Below, in pieces: positions 16,240 through 25,083 of a DNA stretch of 50,183 bases (its first letter is position 1; each line of letters begins with the position of its first letter). The DNA comes from Eubacterium sp. (lineage in GTDB: Bacteria; Bacillota; Clostridia; Oscillospirales; Acutalibacteraceae). A program made the position numbers and the translations under genes. Where the stretch lies: assembly GCA_017886765.1 (NCBI GenBank), contig JAGHJI010000004.1, positions 1 to 50,183 of the forward strand, in the 5' to 3' direction. The notes beneath the pieces were generated by a model. That model was not told where the DNA came from. It saw only the letters and a program-made list of their open reading frames with translations, and ran no database searches.

Positions 16240-17259
16240 ATGAAAATATTAGGCATTGAATCCTCCTGTGACGAGACTGCGGCGGCGGTTGTGGAGGACG
16301 GAAGAAACGTTTTATCCAATATCATTGCTTCCTCTCTGGAGGAGCATAAGCTCTACGGCGGGGTTGTGCCGGAGATTGCGTCACGGCGCCATGCCGAATC
16401 CATAAGCGGTGTTGTAAGGGAAGCTTTGGAACAGGCGAACTGTAAAATGGCGGACATTGACGCTGTGGCGGTTACATATGCGCCGGGGCTTATCGGGGCG
16501 CTGCTGGTTGGTGTTAATTTCGCTAAGGGACTTGCTCTGGCGGCGGACAAGCCCCTGGTGCCCGTTCACCACATCAGAGGCCATATTGCGTCAAACTACA
16601 TTTCAAGTGATGTAAAGCCGCCGTTTTTGTGCCTGATTGTCAGTGGCGGACACTCCCACATTGTTGCAGTGAATACGTATACCGAATTTGAGATCATAGG
16701 CAAAACACGGGACGACGCCGCCGGCGAGGCGCTGGACAAGGCAGGCAGGACCATGGGGCTGGAATACCCGGGCGGCGTCAGCATTGACAGGCTGAGTCCG
16801 CAGGGTGATGAAAATATGTTTAAATTCCCTAAACCAAAAGTCAGCGGCAGCCCATACGATTTCTCGTTCAGCGGACTGAAAACAGCGGTGATCAATACCG
16901 TTCATCACGCACAGCAGAAAGGAGAAGAAATAAATACCGCGGACCTGGCGGCTTCTTTTCAGAAAGCGGTGGTTGACTGCCTGATTTCCAATTTGGAAAA
17001 GGCTGCTCGGGAAAAGAATTATAATAAAATTGTTATAGCCGGCGGCGTTTCTGCCAATTCTAAATTAAGGAGAGAGGCGCAGAAGCTTTGCGAAAGGCAT
17101 AAATGGACACTGTATTTGCCCGAACTGAAATACTGCGGAGACAATGCGGCGATGATTGCCTCACAGGGATATTATGAATTTATCGGCGGTACTATAGCCG
17201 GCGAGGACCTTAACGCTTATGCCACAATGCCTATTGACAAGAATTACAAAACTGATTGA
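16240..17259 (+). CDS. tsaD: tRNA N6-threonylcarbamoyladenosine transferase
   Basis: 339 residues, the family length. It transfers threonylcarbamoyl to A37 of ANN-reading tRNAs together with TsaB/TsaE, which are not in this window. Visible are ILGIESSCDETAAAV, the metal-binding HHIRGHI (two histidines), VSGGHSHI, DDAAGEALDKAGR, FSFSGLKTA and IAGGVSANSKLR. It follows rimI by 14 bases in the same operon. Confidence 0.96.
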   Translation: MKILGIESSCDETAAAVVEDGRNVLSNIIASSLEEHKLYGGVVPEIASRRHAESISGVVREALEQANCKMADIDAVAVTYAPGLIGALLVGVNFAKGLALAADKPLVPVHHIRGHIASNYISSDVKPPFLCLIVSGGHSHIVAVNTYTEFEIIGKTRDDAAGEALDKAGRTMGLEYPGGVSIDRLSPQGDENMFKFPKPKVSGSPYDFSFSGLKTAVINTVHHAQQKGEEINTADLAASFQKAVVDCLISNLEKAAREKNYNKIVIAGGVSANSKLRREAQKLCERHKWTLYLPELKYCGDNAAMIASQGYYEFIGGTIAGEDLNAYATMPIDKNYKTD

Positions 17260-17307
17260 CGGTCTATTACCTTATTGTTACATTTTAATGAATTTTTACC
17301 GCCGCTA

Positions 17308-17335
17308 TTGAATTTTTACTATTATTTGGTATAAT
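17308..17335 (+). promoter_or_regulatory. Promoter of pckG
   Basis: TTGAAT at 17308-17313, a 16-base spacer and TATAAT at 17330-17335. The leader is about 60 bases, with AAAGGAG before the ATG. Confidence 0.65.
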
Positions 17336-17400
17336 CTATTTGTGTGATTACCGAAAGGTATATGCAAATTACAAACTATTAATAAAGGAGAATAGATGCT

Positions 17401-19182
17401 ATGGAAACAAATCTTACATCAAATAAGTCACTTCTTGATTGGCTTGATGAAAAGGTTGAATTACTCAAACCATCTAAGATCGTCTGGATTGACGGCTCTC
17501 AGGAGCAGATTGATGCTCTCAGAGCAGAGGCTTGCTCAACAGGCGAACTGATCAAGCTTAATGAAGAGCTTCTTCCCGACTGCTATCTTCACAGAACAGC
17601 AGTAAACGACGTTGCTCGTGTTGAGGATCGTACACTTATCTGCTCAAGAAGTGAAAAGGATGCCGGTCCTACTAACCACTGGATGGATCCTGAAAAGGCA
17701 TACAAAATGCTTTACGACATCGCAGCAGGTTCATATGAGGGAAGAACAATGTATATTATCCCTTATTCAATGGGTCCTGTAGGTTCTCCGTTCTCTAAAA
17801 TCGGTATTGAGATCACTGACTCTATCTACGTTGTTCTCAATATGTGCATCATGACAAGAGTAGGCAAGAAAGTTCTTGACGTTCTCGGCGATTCAAATGA
17901 CTGGGTTCGCGGCATGCACTGCAAATGTGATATCGACGCAGAAAACAGATGGATCTGCCAGTTCCCTGAAGACAACACCATTATTTCCGTAAACTCAGGT
18001 TACGGCGGAAACGTACTTCTCGGTAAAAAGTGCTTTGCTCTTCGTATTGCTTCTTACCTTGGTAAGAACGAAGGCTGGCAGGCAGAGCATATGCTGATCC
18101 TCGGCCTCGAAAAGCCAAACGGAGAGACTAAGTATATCTGCGCAGCATTCCCGTCAGCATGCGGCAAGACCAACCTTGCAATGCTTATTCCGCCTGAGGG
18201 ATACAAGAAGAAGGGTTACAAGGTATGGTGCGTAGGCGACGATATCGCTTGGATCAGAAAAGGTCCTGACGGACGTCTTTATGCTATCAACCCTGAAAAC
18301 GGTTTCTTCGGCGTAGCTCCGGGAACAAATGAAAAATCAAATCCAAACGCTCTTGAATCAACAAAGAAGGGCACAATCTTCACAAATGTTGCTCATAATC
18401 TTGACAACAACACAGTTTGGTGGGAAGGTCTTGACAAGAATCCGCCAACAAATGCTGTTGACTGGAAGGGCAATCCTTGGAACGGCGCTGAAAGCGAAGA
18501 AAAGGGCGCTCATCCAAACTCAAGATTTACAGCTCCTGCTGTTAACTGCCCATGCATCTCAAGCGAGTTTGAAAATCCGCAGGGTGTTCCGATTTCAGCT
18601 ATCGTATTCGGCGGCAGACGTGCTAAGCTTACTCCGCTGGTTTATCAGTCAAAGGATTGGAATCACGGTGTATTCGTTGGTTCAATCATGGGCTCTGAGA
18701 CAACTGCTGCAGCAACAGGCGCAGTAGGTGTTGTTCGTCGTGATCCTATGGCTATGCTTCCGTTCTGCGGTTACAATATGGGTGATTACTGGAAGCACTG
18801 GATTGAGATCGGTGAGACTCTTGATCCTGACAAGGCTCCTAAGATCTTTAACGTTAACTGGTTCAGAAAGGACGACGAGGGCAACTTCCTGTGGCCTGGT
18901 TTCGGCGACAACCTTCGTGTTCTTGACTGGATTATCGACCGTTGCGAAGGCGATGTTGACGCTCAGGAGACAGCTATCGGTTATCTTCCTTATGCTAAGG
19001 ATATCAACCTTGAAGGTCTTGATATGACTGAGGCTGACCTTGACAAGATTCTTGACGTTGACAAGGATGCTTGGGAAGAAGAGCTCAAGGGCGTTGACGA
19101 ACTCTATGCAAAATTCGGCGATACGCTTCCCAAAGAGCTTGCTGACGAGCTTGCGCAGGTTAAAGCCGACCTTGAAAAATAA
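17401..19182 (+). CDS. pckG: Phosphoenolpyruvate carboxykinase (GTP)
   Basis: 593 residues of the GTP-using family, interconverting oxaloacetate and PEP. In gut anaerobes it often runs as CO2 fixation. Motifs: the P-loop AFPSACGKTNLAM (about 249-261) with the family's active-site cysteine, ENGFFGVAPGTNEKSNP, NTVWWEG, SRFTAP and the nucleotide-pocket FNVNWFRKD. Its codon use differs visibly from its neighbours, with leucine almost always CTT/CTC and few CTG, which fits a highly expressed gene. It is monocistronic; its terminator stem has been split by an inserted element. Confidence 0.96.
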   Translation: METNLTSNKSLLDWLDEKVELLKPSKIVWIDGSQEQIDALRAEACSTGELIKLNEELLPDCYLHRTAVNDVARVEDRTLICSRSEKDAGPTNHWMDPEKAYKMLYDIAAGSYEGRTMYIIPYSMGPVGSPFSKIGIEITDSIYVVLNMCIMTRVGKKVLDVLGDSNDWVRGMHCKCDIDAENRWICQFPEDNTIISVNSGYGGNVLLGKKCFALRIASYLGKNEGWQAEHMLILGLEKPNGETKYICAAFPSACGKTNLAMLIPPEGYKKKGYKVWCVGDDIAWIRKGPDGRLYAINPENGFFGVAPGTNEKSNPNALESTKKGTIFTNVAHNLDNNTVWWEGLDKNPPTNAVDWKGNPWNGAESEEKGAHPNSRFTAPAVNCPCISSEFENPQGVPISAIVFGGRRAKLTPLVYQSKDWNHGVFVGSIMGSETTAAATGAVGVVRRDPMAMLPFCGYNMGDYWKHWIEIGETLDPDKAPKIFNVNWFRKDDEGNFLWPGFGDNLRVLDWIIDRCEGDVDAQETAIGYLPYAKDINLEGLDMTEADLDKILDVDKDAWEEELKGVDELYAKFGDTLPKELADELAQVKADLEK

Positions 19183-19197
19183 TTATATATAATGATA

Positions 19198-19225
19198 ACA
19201 GGGCTGTGATTTTCACAGCCCTGTT
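19198..19225 (+). repeat. Left copy of duplicated terminator hairpin (element A flank)
   Basis: The stem of the pckG terminator (ACAGGGCTGTGA...TCACAGCCCTGT) without its T tract. Element A follows at once. The same 28 bases with one change recur at 19523-19550, where the T tract is found. Confidence 0.85.
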
Positions 19226-19522
19226 AGACTGTCGATAAAGTCGGCTGAACCACGCCAAGACAAATGTGTGTAGCATGGCATTTTCTTTTGTAGGGGACAG
19301 CGTCCTCGCTGTCCCGTTCTGACGAAGGGATTTTAACAAAAAAACAGCGGTAAGGATATCGAATCCTTACCGCTGTTCTGCGTTTTTCGTTTTTTGCTCG
19401 GGGGCAGTACTCTCGTACAGCTCCCGCTCGCAAGAAAACGAAATTCACCTCGATTTCTCGAAGTCTGTCCAGCGTGTAGGAAGTACATACTTTTCTCTAT
19501 TTACAGTTTTTTCTACACGCTG
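19226..19522 (+). mobile_element. Terminator-nested small element, copy A
   Basis: About 297 bp inserted between the stem and T tract of the pckG terminator. The ends are imperfect inverted repeats: left (T)AGACTGTCGATAAAG, right (reverse complement) CAGCGTGTAGAAAAAA. About 31 bp at the left and about 185 bp at the right nearly match copy B at 30491-30785, while some 80 bp between them is unrelated. The middle here holds a separate hairpin (GGGGACAGCG/CGCTGTCCC). The shared right part contains a strong hairpin at 19343-19377 and a long imperfect one at about 19381-19445. No credible protein is encoded, so a non-autonomous, MITE-like element is the likely reading. Confidence 0.75.
19338..19377 (-). 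terminator. Hairpin inside element A that works as a leftward terminator
   Basis: Stem AACAGCGGTAAGGAT / ATCCTTACCGCTGTT with a 5-base loop, followed on the minus strand by seven T residues. It would end a minus-strand RNA covering the long imperfect hairpin at about 19381-19445. The equivalent hairpin in copy B is at about 30607-30641. Confidence 0.6.
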
Positions 19523-19556
19523 ACAGGACTGTGATTTTCACAGCCCTGTTTTTGTT
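19523..19556 (+). terminator. Right copy of duplicated terminator, with T tract
   Basis: A second copy of the pckG terminator stem (19523-19550, one base different from 19198-19225) directly followed by TTTTTG. Transcripts of pckG that pass the T-less left stem would carry the whole element and stop here. Confidence 0.85.
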
Positions 19557-19567
19557 TGTTAAAAGAA

Positions 19568-19600
19568 ACAGACCCGCTGATTTTATACCAGCGGGTCTGT
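19568..19600. terminator. Terminator of the zinc-ribbon gene
   Basis: Stem ACAGACCCGCTG / CAGCGGGTCTGT; on the minus strand it is followed by TTCTTTTAAC. Confidence 0.7.
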
Positions 19601-19634
19601 TCTGTTTTCTAAAAAAATAGAAATGTAAAAATTA

Positions 19635-20141
19635 TTATCGGTAAATCATAAAAGAGTTTGCAAGCTGGTCATATGAAACAGCCATAAGCGTGAAAAAGAG
19701 AAAAATAAAAATAACTGCCAGTACCCAAAGAACAATGGGCAGGACGATGCCTGCTATGCAGAGGTTTTTTGCTTTCTTTTTATTCAGTTCACTGTTATAG
19801 CTGTATTGATTTGACGGAGGGATCTCGTTGATTTTGCTGATACCGATACAGCCGAAGATAATGCCCAGTATCGGAAAAAACAGACCCAGTATGATTGCTA
19901 AGATGCCCATTGTTCTGGCATCCTCAATCTTTGAACTTATCATATACTCATACGCCTCGGGCGTGTACTGCTGGGCATACGGATTGTATTGGGCGTTCGG
20001 CTGCTGGTAAGTCTGCCGGGTATATCCGCTGTCCCCGGATTGAAAGGGCTGCTGGGTATATGTATTTTCAACAGGTTCACCGCAGTGCTCGCAATAGTAT
20101 ACGCCGTCGGGGATATACTGACCGCATTTCTTACATAACAT
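19635..20141 (-). CDS. Zinc-ribbon membrane protein (DUF4190-like)
   Basis: 168 residues: an N-terminal zinc ribbon with two C-x2-C pairs (LCKKCGQ, YYCEHCGE), a Gln/Tyr/Pro-rich linker, and two transmembrane helices (MGILAIILGLFFPILGIIFG and LCIAGIVLPIVLWVLAVIFIF) with a Lys-rich loop between. This architecture is common in Firmicute membrane proteins of unknown role. ATG 20141 is chosen over an upstream ATG at 20159 because AAGAGTGAT sits just before it. It stands alone, divergent from the phage cluster. Confidence 0.8.
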   Translation of the reverse strand: MLCKKCGQYIPDGVYYCEHCGEPVENTYTQQPFQSGDSGYTRQTYQQPNAQYNPYAQQYTPEAYEYMISSKIEDARTMGILAIILGLFFPILGIIFGCIGISKINEIPPSNQYSYNSELNKKKAKNLCIAGIVLPIVLWVLAVIFIFLFFTLMAVSYDQLANSFMIYR

Positions 20142-20286
20142 ATCTATCACTCTTTTCATCTTTTATATCTCTATTCTATCAAATGCCGATTTGTTAGTCA
20201 ATATAGCAAAATTTTGAATAATCAGGCTAAAAAATTTTTATTTGGCATATTTTCACCGAAAATATAGATGATTTTACGCATAAAAC

Positions 20287-20322
20287 CGCTCTGTACGCTC
20301 CATTAGTGCAGGGCGATTTTTT
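20287..20322 (+). terminator. Terminator-like hairpin upstream of the phage cluster
   Basis: Stem CGCTCTGTAC / GTGCAGGGCG (two G-U pairs) followed by ATTTTTT. It lies 50 bases before the small terminase gene and could insulate or attenuate the cluster. A possible promoter TTGGCA-17-TAGATG lies just upstream. The rest of 20160-20286 is AT-rich with nothing else recognised. Confidence 0.55.
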
Positions 20323-20373
20323 CGTTCTGTAAATATCGGTTAGGGAGATGATTATATTTCAAGAAGAAAGAAA

Positions 20374-20691
20374 GTGACGCAGCGGGATGTGACCGAGGGC
20401 TTCAGGCGCCTTGCCTTCGGCGATATTCAGGACGCGGTAAAGCTTCTTTTTGAAACAGAGGAAAACATACTTTCTTCTCTTCCGGCTCTTGATCTGTTTA
20501 ATATCAGCGAGATAAAACGGCAAAAGGGCGGCGGAATGGAAATCAAGTTTTTTGACAGAATCAAAGCGCTTGAAAAGCTCAGGGAGATTACCGGCGCAGA
20601 CGAAAGGCAGACAGCGCTATCCTTTTACGACGCGCTTGAAAAAAGCGCCGGCAGGATCGGCGAAAAGGAAAAAGAGGATATTTATGACTGA
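20374..20691 (+). CDS. Phage terminase small subunit-like protein
   Basis: About 105 residues, VTQRDVTEGFRRLAFGDIQDAVKLLF..., helical, immediately upstream of and overlapping the large terminase, which is the basis of the call. GTG 20374 is the only standard start. However, a better ribosome site (GGGAG, 20343-20347) points at ATT 20356, which would add the basic residues ISRRKK typical of a DNA-binding N-terminus. The real start may therefore be a non-standard ATT. Confidence 0.65.
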   Translation: MTQRDVTEGFRRLAFGDIQDAVKLLFETEENILSSLPALDLFNISEIKRQKGGGMEIKFFDRIKALEKLREITGADERQTALSFYDALEKSAGRIGEKEKEDIYD

Positions 20692-21943
20692 GTTTACTCC
20701 TTTTTCAGAAAAGCAGCTTTTTGTTTTAAACTGGTGGTGCAAAAACAGCAAATTCAGAGACAGAAACGGAATCATCTGCGACGGCGCCGTCAGAAGCGGG
20801 AAGACGCTTTGTATGAGTATATCCTTTATCTGCTGGGCGTTTTACACTTTCAGCGATACGTCCTTTGCCTTTTGCGGAAAGACCATCGCTTCACTGAGAC
20901 GGAATGTGATTACGCCTTTGTTGCCGGTGCTGGGTGACCTGGGCTTTAAGTGCGAGTTTAAAATCAGTAGAAATTATTTGGAAATATCCAGAGGCGGCTT
21001 TTCAAACCGCTTTTATCTTTTCGGCGGCAGGGACGAATCCTCCGCCTCTCTGATACAGGGGATGACGCTGGGCGGCGTAATGTTTGACGAGGCGGCGCTT
21101 ATGCCCCGCTCCTTTGTGGAACAGGCGATAGCGAGGTGCTCCCTGGAAAACGCCAAATATTTTTTTAACTGCAATCCCGAGCATCCGTATCACTGGTTCT
21201 ATTTACAATGGATAAAAAGGTGCCGGGAGAAAAACATGCTTTATGTCCATTTCACAATGGAGGACAACCCCTCCCTTTCCGAGACGGTAATAAACCGGTA
21301 TAAAAAGCTCTATTCAGGAGCGTTTTATGAACGTTTTGTGGAGGGCAGGTGGGTGGCGGCGGACGGATTGGTCTATCCTATGTTTGTCCACAGCCGCCAC
21401 GTAAAAAAATACGCCGGCAAAATATACGAGTACTATCTGTCCTGCGACTACGGTACCGTGAATCCCTTTTCACTGGGGCTTTGGGGCAGAGGCGAGGATG
21501 GGTGGTACAGGCTTGACGAGTATTATCACTCCAGCCGTGACAAGGGCGTTCAGCTTACGGATGAGGAATACTATCAGGCGCTTTTGCGTCTAGCAGGGGA
21601 CAGAGAAATCAAGGCGCTGATAGTGGATCCGTCGGCAGCGTCCTTTATCCAGACCGTCAAACGTCATAACCGCTGCAGAGTCATAAAGGCGGATAACGAT
21701 GTGAACAGCGGTATAAACCGAGTGTGTCAGGCGCTTAAAAATGATGAGATATTCATCTCTCCCAACTGTACTGACGCGATAAGGGAGTTTTCGGTCTACC
21801 GCTGGGACAACGGTATCAAAAAGGACGCTCCGAAAAAAGAAAACGATCACGCGATGGATGATATAAGGTATTTTGTATCTACCGTGCTGTATAAGCAGGT
21901 CAGATCAGATTCCTTTGCGTCCGTTGCCATAGAAAGGAAATAA
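20684..21943 (+). CDS. Phage terminase large subunit
   Basis: 419 residues; the ATPase and nuclease that pumps DNA into capsids. Walker A is DGAVRSGKT (33-41), Walker B VMFDEAALM, coupling region NCNPEHPYHWFY, and the RNase H-like nuclease begins at LSCDYGTVNPF with a later VDPSAASF and DDIRYF. All key residues are kept, so packaging activity is plausible. ATG 20684 overlaps the small-subunit stop by 8 bases and fits the family start MTEFTPFSEKQ. The frame is open further upstream, but that part is the small terminase read out of frame. Confidence 0.92.
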   Translation: MTEFTPFSEKQLFVLNWWCKNSKFRDRNGIICDGAVRSGKTLCMSISFICWAFYTFSDTSFAFCGKTIASLRRNVITPLLPVLGDLGFKCEFKISRNYLEISRGGFSNRFYLFGGRDESSASLIQGMTLGGVMFDEAALMPRSFVEQAIARCSLENAKYFFNCNPEHPYHWFYLQWIKRCREKNMLYVHFTMEDNPSLSETVINRYKKLYSGAFYERFVEGRWVAADGLVYPMFVHSRHVKKYAGKIYEYYLSCDYGTVNPFSLGLWGRGEDGWYRLDEYYHSSRDKGVQLTDEEYYQALLRLAGDREIKALIVDPSAASFIQTVKRHNRCRVIKADNDVNSGINRVCQALKNDEIFISPNCTDAIREFSVYRWDNGIKKDAPKKENDHAMDDIRYFVSTVLYKQVRSDSFASVAIERK

Positions 21944-21945
21944 CT

Positions 21946-23070
21946 TTGGGCTTATTAAATTTCAGAAAAAATAAAAGGAATACGGTTTCCGCCTCAGCGG
22001 TGCAGACTTCGCCGGGGACAAGGCATCCGTATTACCAGCTTTCGTCGTATATGCCGATGAACGGTATGTCGCGTGTCTATGCCCAGGTGCGCGAGGCTGT
22101 TCCCATCATTGACGCTGCTGTCAATAAAATCATAAGACTGACGGATGGCTTCCGCTTTGAAACAGGGGATGAAAGACTGAATGAAAAAATGAACAGCTAT
22201 TTTGAGCAGATAAACGTGGGTGGAACGCAGCAGGGAATATCCGCTTTTGTTTCCAACTATCTCAGCCAGCTTTTAACCTTCGGCACCGCAGTCGGCGAAA
22301 TGGTTATCGGAGACGGAGAAATATACGCGCTTTACAACAGCGAGTTATCCGGATTGGAATTCAGAAGGGCATCCAACGGAATTGACGTTGATTTTTATAC
22401 CTGCAATGAAAAAATTGCCAATCCCTCTTTGATCCTTTATTCCGTGCTTAATCCGAAACCGGGAAAGCTCTGCGGCACCAGTATTCTGGAGGGACTGCCG
22501 TTTATCAGCGATATTCTTATGAAAATTTACAATACCATCGGCGAAAACTGGGAACATGCCGGCAATATCAGATACGCGGTTGTCTGCAGACCCTCCGGCG
22601 ATACGGACAGCATGGACGCGCAGAGCAGAGCGGACGCTGTGGCGAAGGCCTGGAGAGAGGCTATGGATTCAACCAGCGTTAAGGATTTTGTAGCGGTAGG
22701 AGATGTGAGCGTACAGGTGATAGGGGCGGACAATGTCTGTCTAAACAGCGAGATACCCGTAAGACAGCTTCTGGAGCAGATTGTAGCAAAAACAGGGCTG
22801 CCGCCCTTTATGCTGGGGCTTAACTGGTCCTCTACGGAAAGGATGAGCACGCAGCAGGCGGATATTCTTACCACGGAGCTTGAGGCCTACAGGCGTATTC
22901 TCACTCCGGTAATAAGCAAAATCGGTGATATGTACCTTGCCCTGAGCGGTGAAAGCCGCAGGGCAACGGTCATATGGGATGATATTACGCTCCAGGACGA
23001 ATGTGACAGTGCAAAAGCCAGACTCTATATTGCTCAGGCGGAAAAAACAGAAAGGGAAAATTCAGTGTAG
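21946..23070 (+). CDS. Phage portal protein
   Basis: 374 residues. The dodecameric portal ring is the usual product after the large terminase. Supporting features are MGLLNFRKNKR, REAVPIIDAAVNKIIRLTDG, GTSILEGLPFI and GLPPFMLGLNW with ERMSTQQADI near the end. It starts with TTG two bases after the terminase stop, preceded by GAAAGGAAA. It is shorter than many portals, with no long C-terminal extension. Confidence 0.85.
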   Translation: MGLLNFRKNKRNTVSASAVQTSPGTRHPYYQLSSYMPMNGMSRVYAQVREAVPIIDAAVNKIIRLTDGFRFETGDERLNEKMNSYFEQINVGGTQQGISAFVSNYLSQLLTFGTAVGEMVIGDGEIYALYNSELSGLEFRRASNGIDVDFYTCNEKIANPSLILYSVLNPKPGKLCGTSILEGLPFISDILMKIYNTIGENWEHAGNIRYAVVCRPSGDTDSMDAQSRADAVAKAWREAMDSTSVKDFVAVGDVSVQVIGADNVCLNSEIPVRQLLEQIVAKTGLPPFMLGLNWSSTERMSTQQADILTTELEAYRRILTPVISKIGDMYLALSGESRRATVIWDDITLQDECDSAKARLYIAQAEKTERENSV

Positions 23071-23079
23071 GACTACTGA

Positions 23080-24060
23080 ATGGGTGTATGTATGACTATT
23101 GGATATATTGAAAAAGATTTTTCACCCCAGGAAAGCGATCTGCAGAAGATCAACAGATTTACCAGAAGTGAATTCGGCGCTGACAGCCTTTACATTTTCA
23201 GCGCGGCGCTGTGCAACAATGACGTTGACAGGGATTATGAAAAATTCTCGCTTCAGGCGCTGGAAGAGCTGAGTAAAAAATTCCTGGGGAAAACGGGTAT
23301 CTCCGACCATTCTATGAAGGCCTCCGACCAAAAGGCCAGGATTTTCGATACTTGGGTAGAAAAGGTGGAGGGCAGAAAAACGGCGGACGGCGAGGATTTT
23401 TATCAGCTGAAGGCCAAGGCGTACATGGTGAGAAGTCAGGAAAACGCAGACCTCATTACAGAAATTGAAGCGGGAATAAAAAAGGAGGTTTCCGTTTCCT
23501 GTTCCATGGGCAGCAGTGTATGCTCCATATGCGGCTGTGACAAAAGAAAGGGATACTGCGAGCATATAGCTGGCCGGGAATATAACGGAAAAACCGCTTT
23601 CACCATTCTGTCAGACGTCAGGGACGCGTATGAATTCAGTTTCGTGGCAGTACCTGCCCAGCGTGAGGCGGGGGTCACAAAATCTTTAAAACATATGAAA
23701 GGAAAAAATGAAATGACGCAGATCATAAAAACGCTTAAAAACTGCGGTGATGAAATTGTACTTTCCGCAGAACAGGCTGAGGAAATTGTAAAAGGCTTTG
23801 AAAGTTTATCAGAAGAAGCGGCTCTCGGCAGGGAATACAAAAAAAGTCTGACAAACGAGGTTATCAGCCTCTGCGCCAAGGCTATGCCGGAAATGGACCT
23901 GAATGTTTTCAGCGGCGTGGCCCAGGTGATGACCACAAAGGAACTGCTTTCATTCAAAAAAGCCTTTGCCAAATCAAAGAAACCGGAGGGCGCTGTATTG
24001 CAGCTTAAACCCGAAAAGCGTGAGCCGGCAGGCGGTGCGCATGCCAACTACAAAATTTAG
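23080..24060 (+). CDS. Capsid maturation protease / scaffold-like protein
   Basis: 326 residues between portal and capsid genes, the place of the prohead protease. The N-terminal half has GISDHSMKASDQKARIFDTW (candidate catalytic His) and EVSVSCSMGS (candidate Ser), then a cysteine-rich insertion (CSICGCDKRKGYCEH) that looks like a metal-binding knuckle. YEFSFVAVPAQREAGVTKS ends the protease part. Residues from about 210 are helical and acidic, as in fused scaffolds. Starts at 23080 or 23092 are both possible; AGG is better spaced for 23080. Confidence 0.75.
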   Translation: MGVCMTIGYIEKDFSPQESDLQKINRFTRSEFGADSLYIFSAALCNNDVDRDYEKFSLQALEELSKKFLGKTGISDHSMKASDQKARIFDTWVEKVEGRKTADGEDFYQLKAKAYMVRSQENADLITEIEAGIKKEVSVSCSMGSSVCSICGCDKRKGYCEHIAGREYNGKTAFTILSDVRDAYEFSFVAVPAQREAGVTKSLKHMKGKNEMTQIIKTLKNCGDEIVLSAEQAEEIVKGFESLSEEAALGREYKKSLTNEVISLCAKAMPEMDLNVFSGVAQVMTTKELLSFKKAFAKSKKPEGAVLQLKPEKREPAGGAHANYKI

Positions 24061-24072
24061 GAGGAAAACATC

Positions 24073-25071
24073 ATGGCATTTGATAACATAAAACTTGAAA
24101 AAGGACTTTACACAACAGGAAAATCATTTACGAAGGCGCTGGAAGAAATCGATCCGTCAGAAAATTACAGAGGCACCTCTCTTGAGGGGCTGGACGCTTA
24201 TGAGAGACAGCTCAAGAGATTTGACATAAAGGTGTCAGGCTCAAATTCAGATCCGGTCTCAAAATTCTTTGCCACCACCGATTCTGCGGCACTTTTTCCG
24301 GAATACGTTTCAAGAGCCGTACAACTCGGTATGACGAGTGACAATAAGGTTGAGAGAATCGTTGCAACCACTACGGAAATTGACAGTATGGACTACAGGT
24401 CCATCTCTACCGGAAATGTAACAGCAGATTTTGCTCTTTCAGAAGTGGAAGAAGGTGAAACGCTCCCGGAGCTTACGATTAAGCTGAATTCCAATCTCAC
24501 TAAGCTCAAAAAGCACGGCAAAATGCTTGTCTCGTCCTATGAGGCGATTAAGTTCCAGAAGCTCGATCTGTTTACCGCGGTGCTTAAACAAATCGGTACA
24601 TATATTGCCAACAGTGAGTTTGAGCAGGCGCTGGAGGTGATCGCAAACGCGGATAATATAAGAAATCTTACCCTTCAGACCGAAACTTTAGGCTTTGCGG
24701 ACATAGTAAACGCATGGGCAACCTTTGCCCCGTACAGAATGACAAGCCTTGTAGTGAATCCAAATTCATTGGCAAAACTCTTACTTATGGAGGAATTCAG
24801 AGATTCCTATGCCGGAATGGATGCACACGCTACGGGCAATATGATTACACCATTCGGCGCCGAGCTTTTCTCAACCGGTGTACTGCCGCAAAATGTGGTG
24901 CTTGCCTTTGATAAAAACTGTACAGTTGAAAAGGTACAGGCGGGCGGCGTTATAACAGAATTTGACAAGCTTATTGACCGCCAGCTTGAACGCGCCACGA
25001 TTTCAACGATTGTAGGCTTCTCTACTATTTACGGAAATGCGGCCTCCCTTCTCAAACCTGCCGGGGACTAA
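24073..25071 (+). CDS. Major capsid protein (HK97-fold)
   Basis: 332 residues, positioned after the protease and preceded by a strong AGGAGG. Features are a helical N-terminal segment, ESRAV-like PEYVSRAVQLG, a long E-loop-like stretch (FALSEVEEGETLPELTIKLNS), then KKHGKMLVSSYEAIKF and LVVNPNSLAKLL as in the HK97 A/P domains. It is intact and not shortened. Confidence 0.85.
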   Translation: MAFDNIKLEKGLYTTGKSFTKALEEIDPSENYRGTSLEGLDAYERQLKRFDIKVSGSNSDPVSKFFATTDSAALFPEYVSRAVQLGMTSDNKVERIVATTTEIDSMDYRSISTGNVTADFALSEVEEGETLPELTIKLNSNLTKLKKHGKMLVSSYEAIKFQKLDLFTAVLKQIGTYIANSEFEQALEVIANADNIRNLTLQTETLGFADIVNAWATFAPYRMTSLVVNPNSLAKLLLMEEFRDSYAGMDAHATGNMITPFGAELFSTGVLPQNVVLAFDKNCTVEKVQAGGVITEFDKLIDRQLERATISTIVGFSTIYGNAASLLKPAGD

Positions 25072-25083
25072 AGGCGGAGCAAA

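Noticed and set aside
19224-19448. Minus-strand frame in element A, with a similar one at 30455-30751 in element B
   Set aside because: The peptides are alike only where the element DNA is conserved, diverge in the middle, and start in hairpin sequence; the nucleotide structure explains the conservation better.
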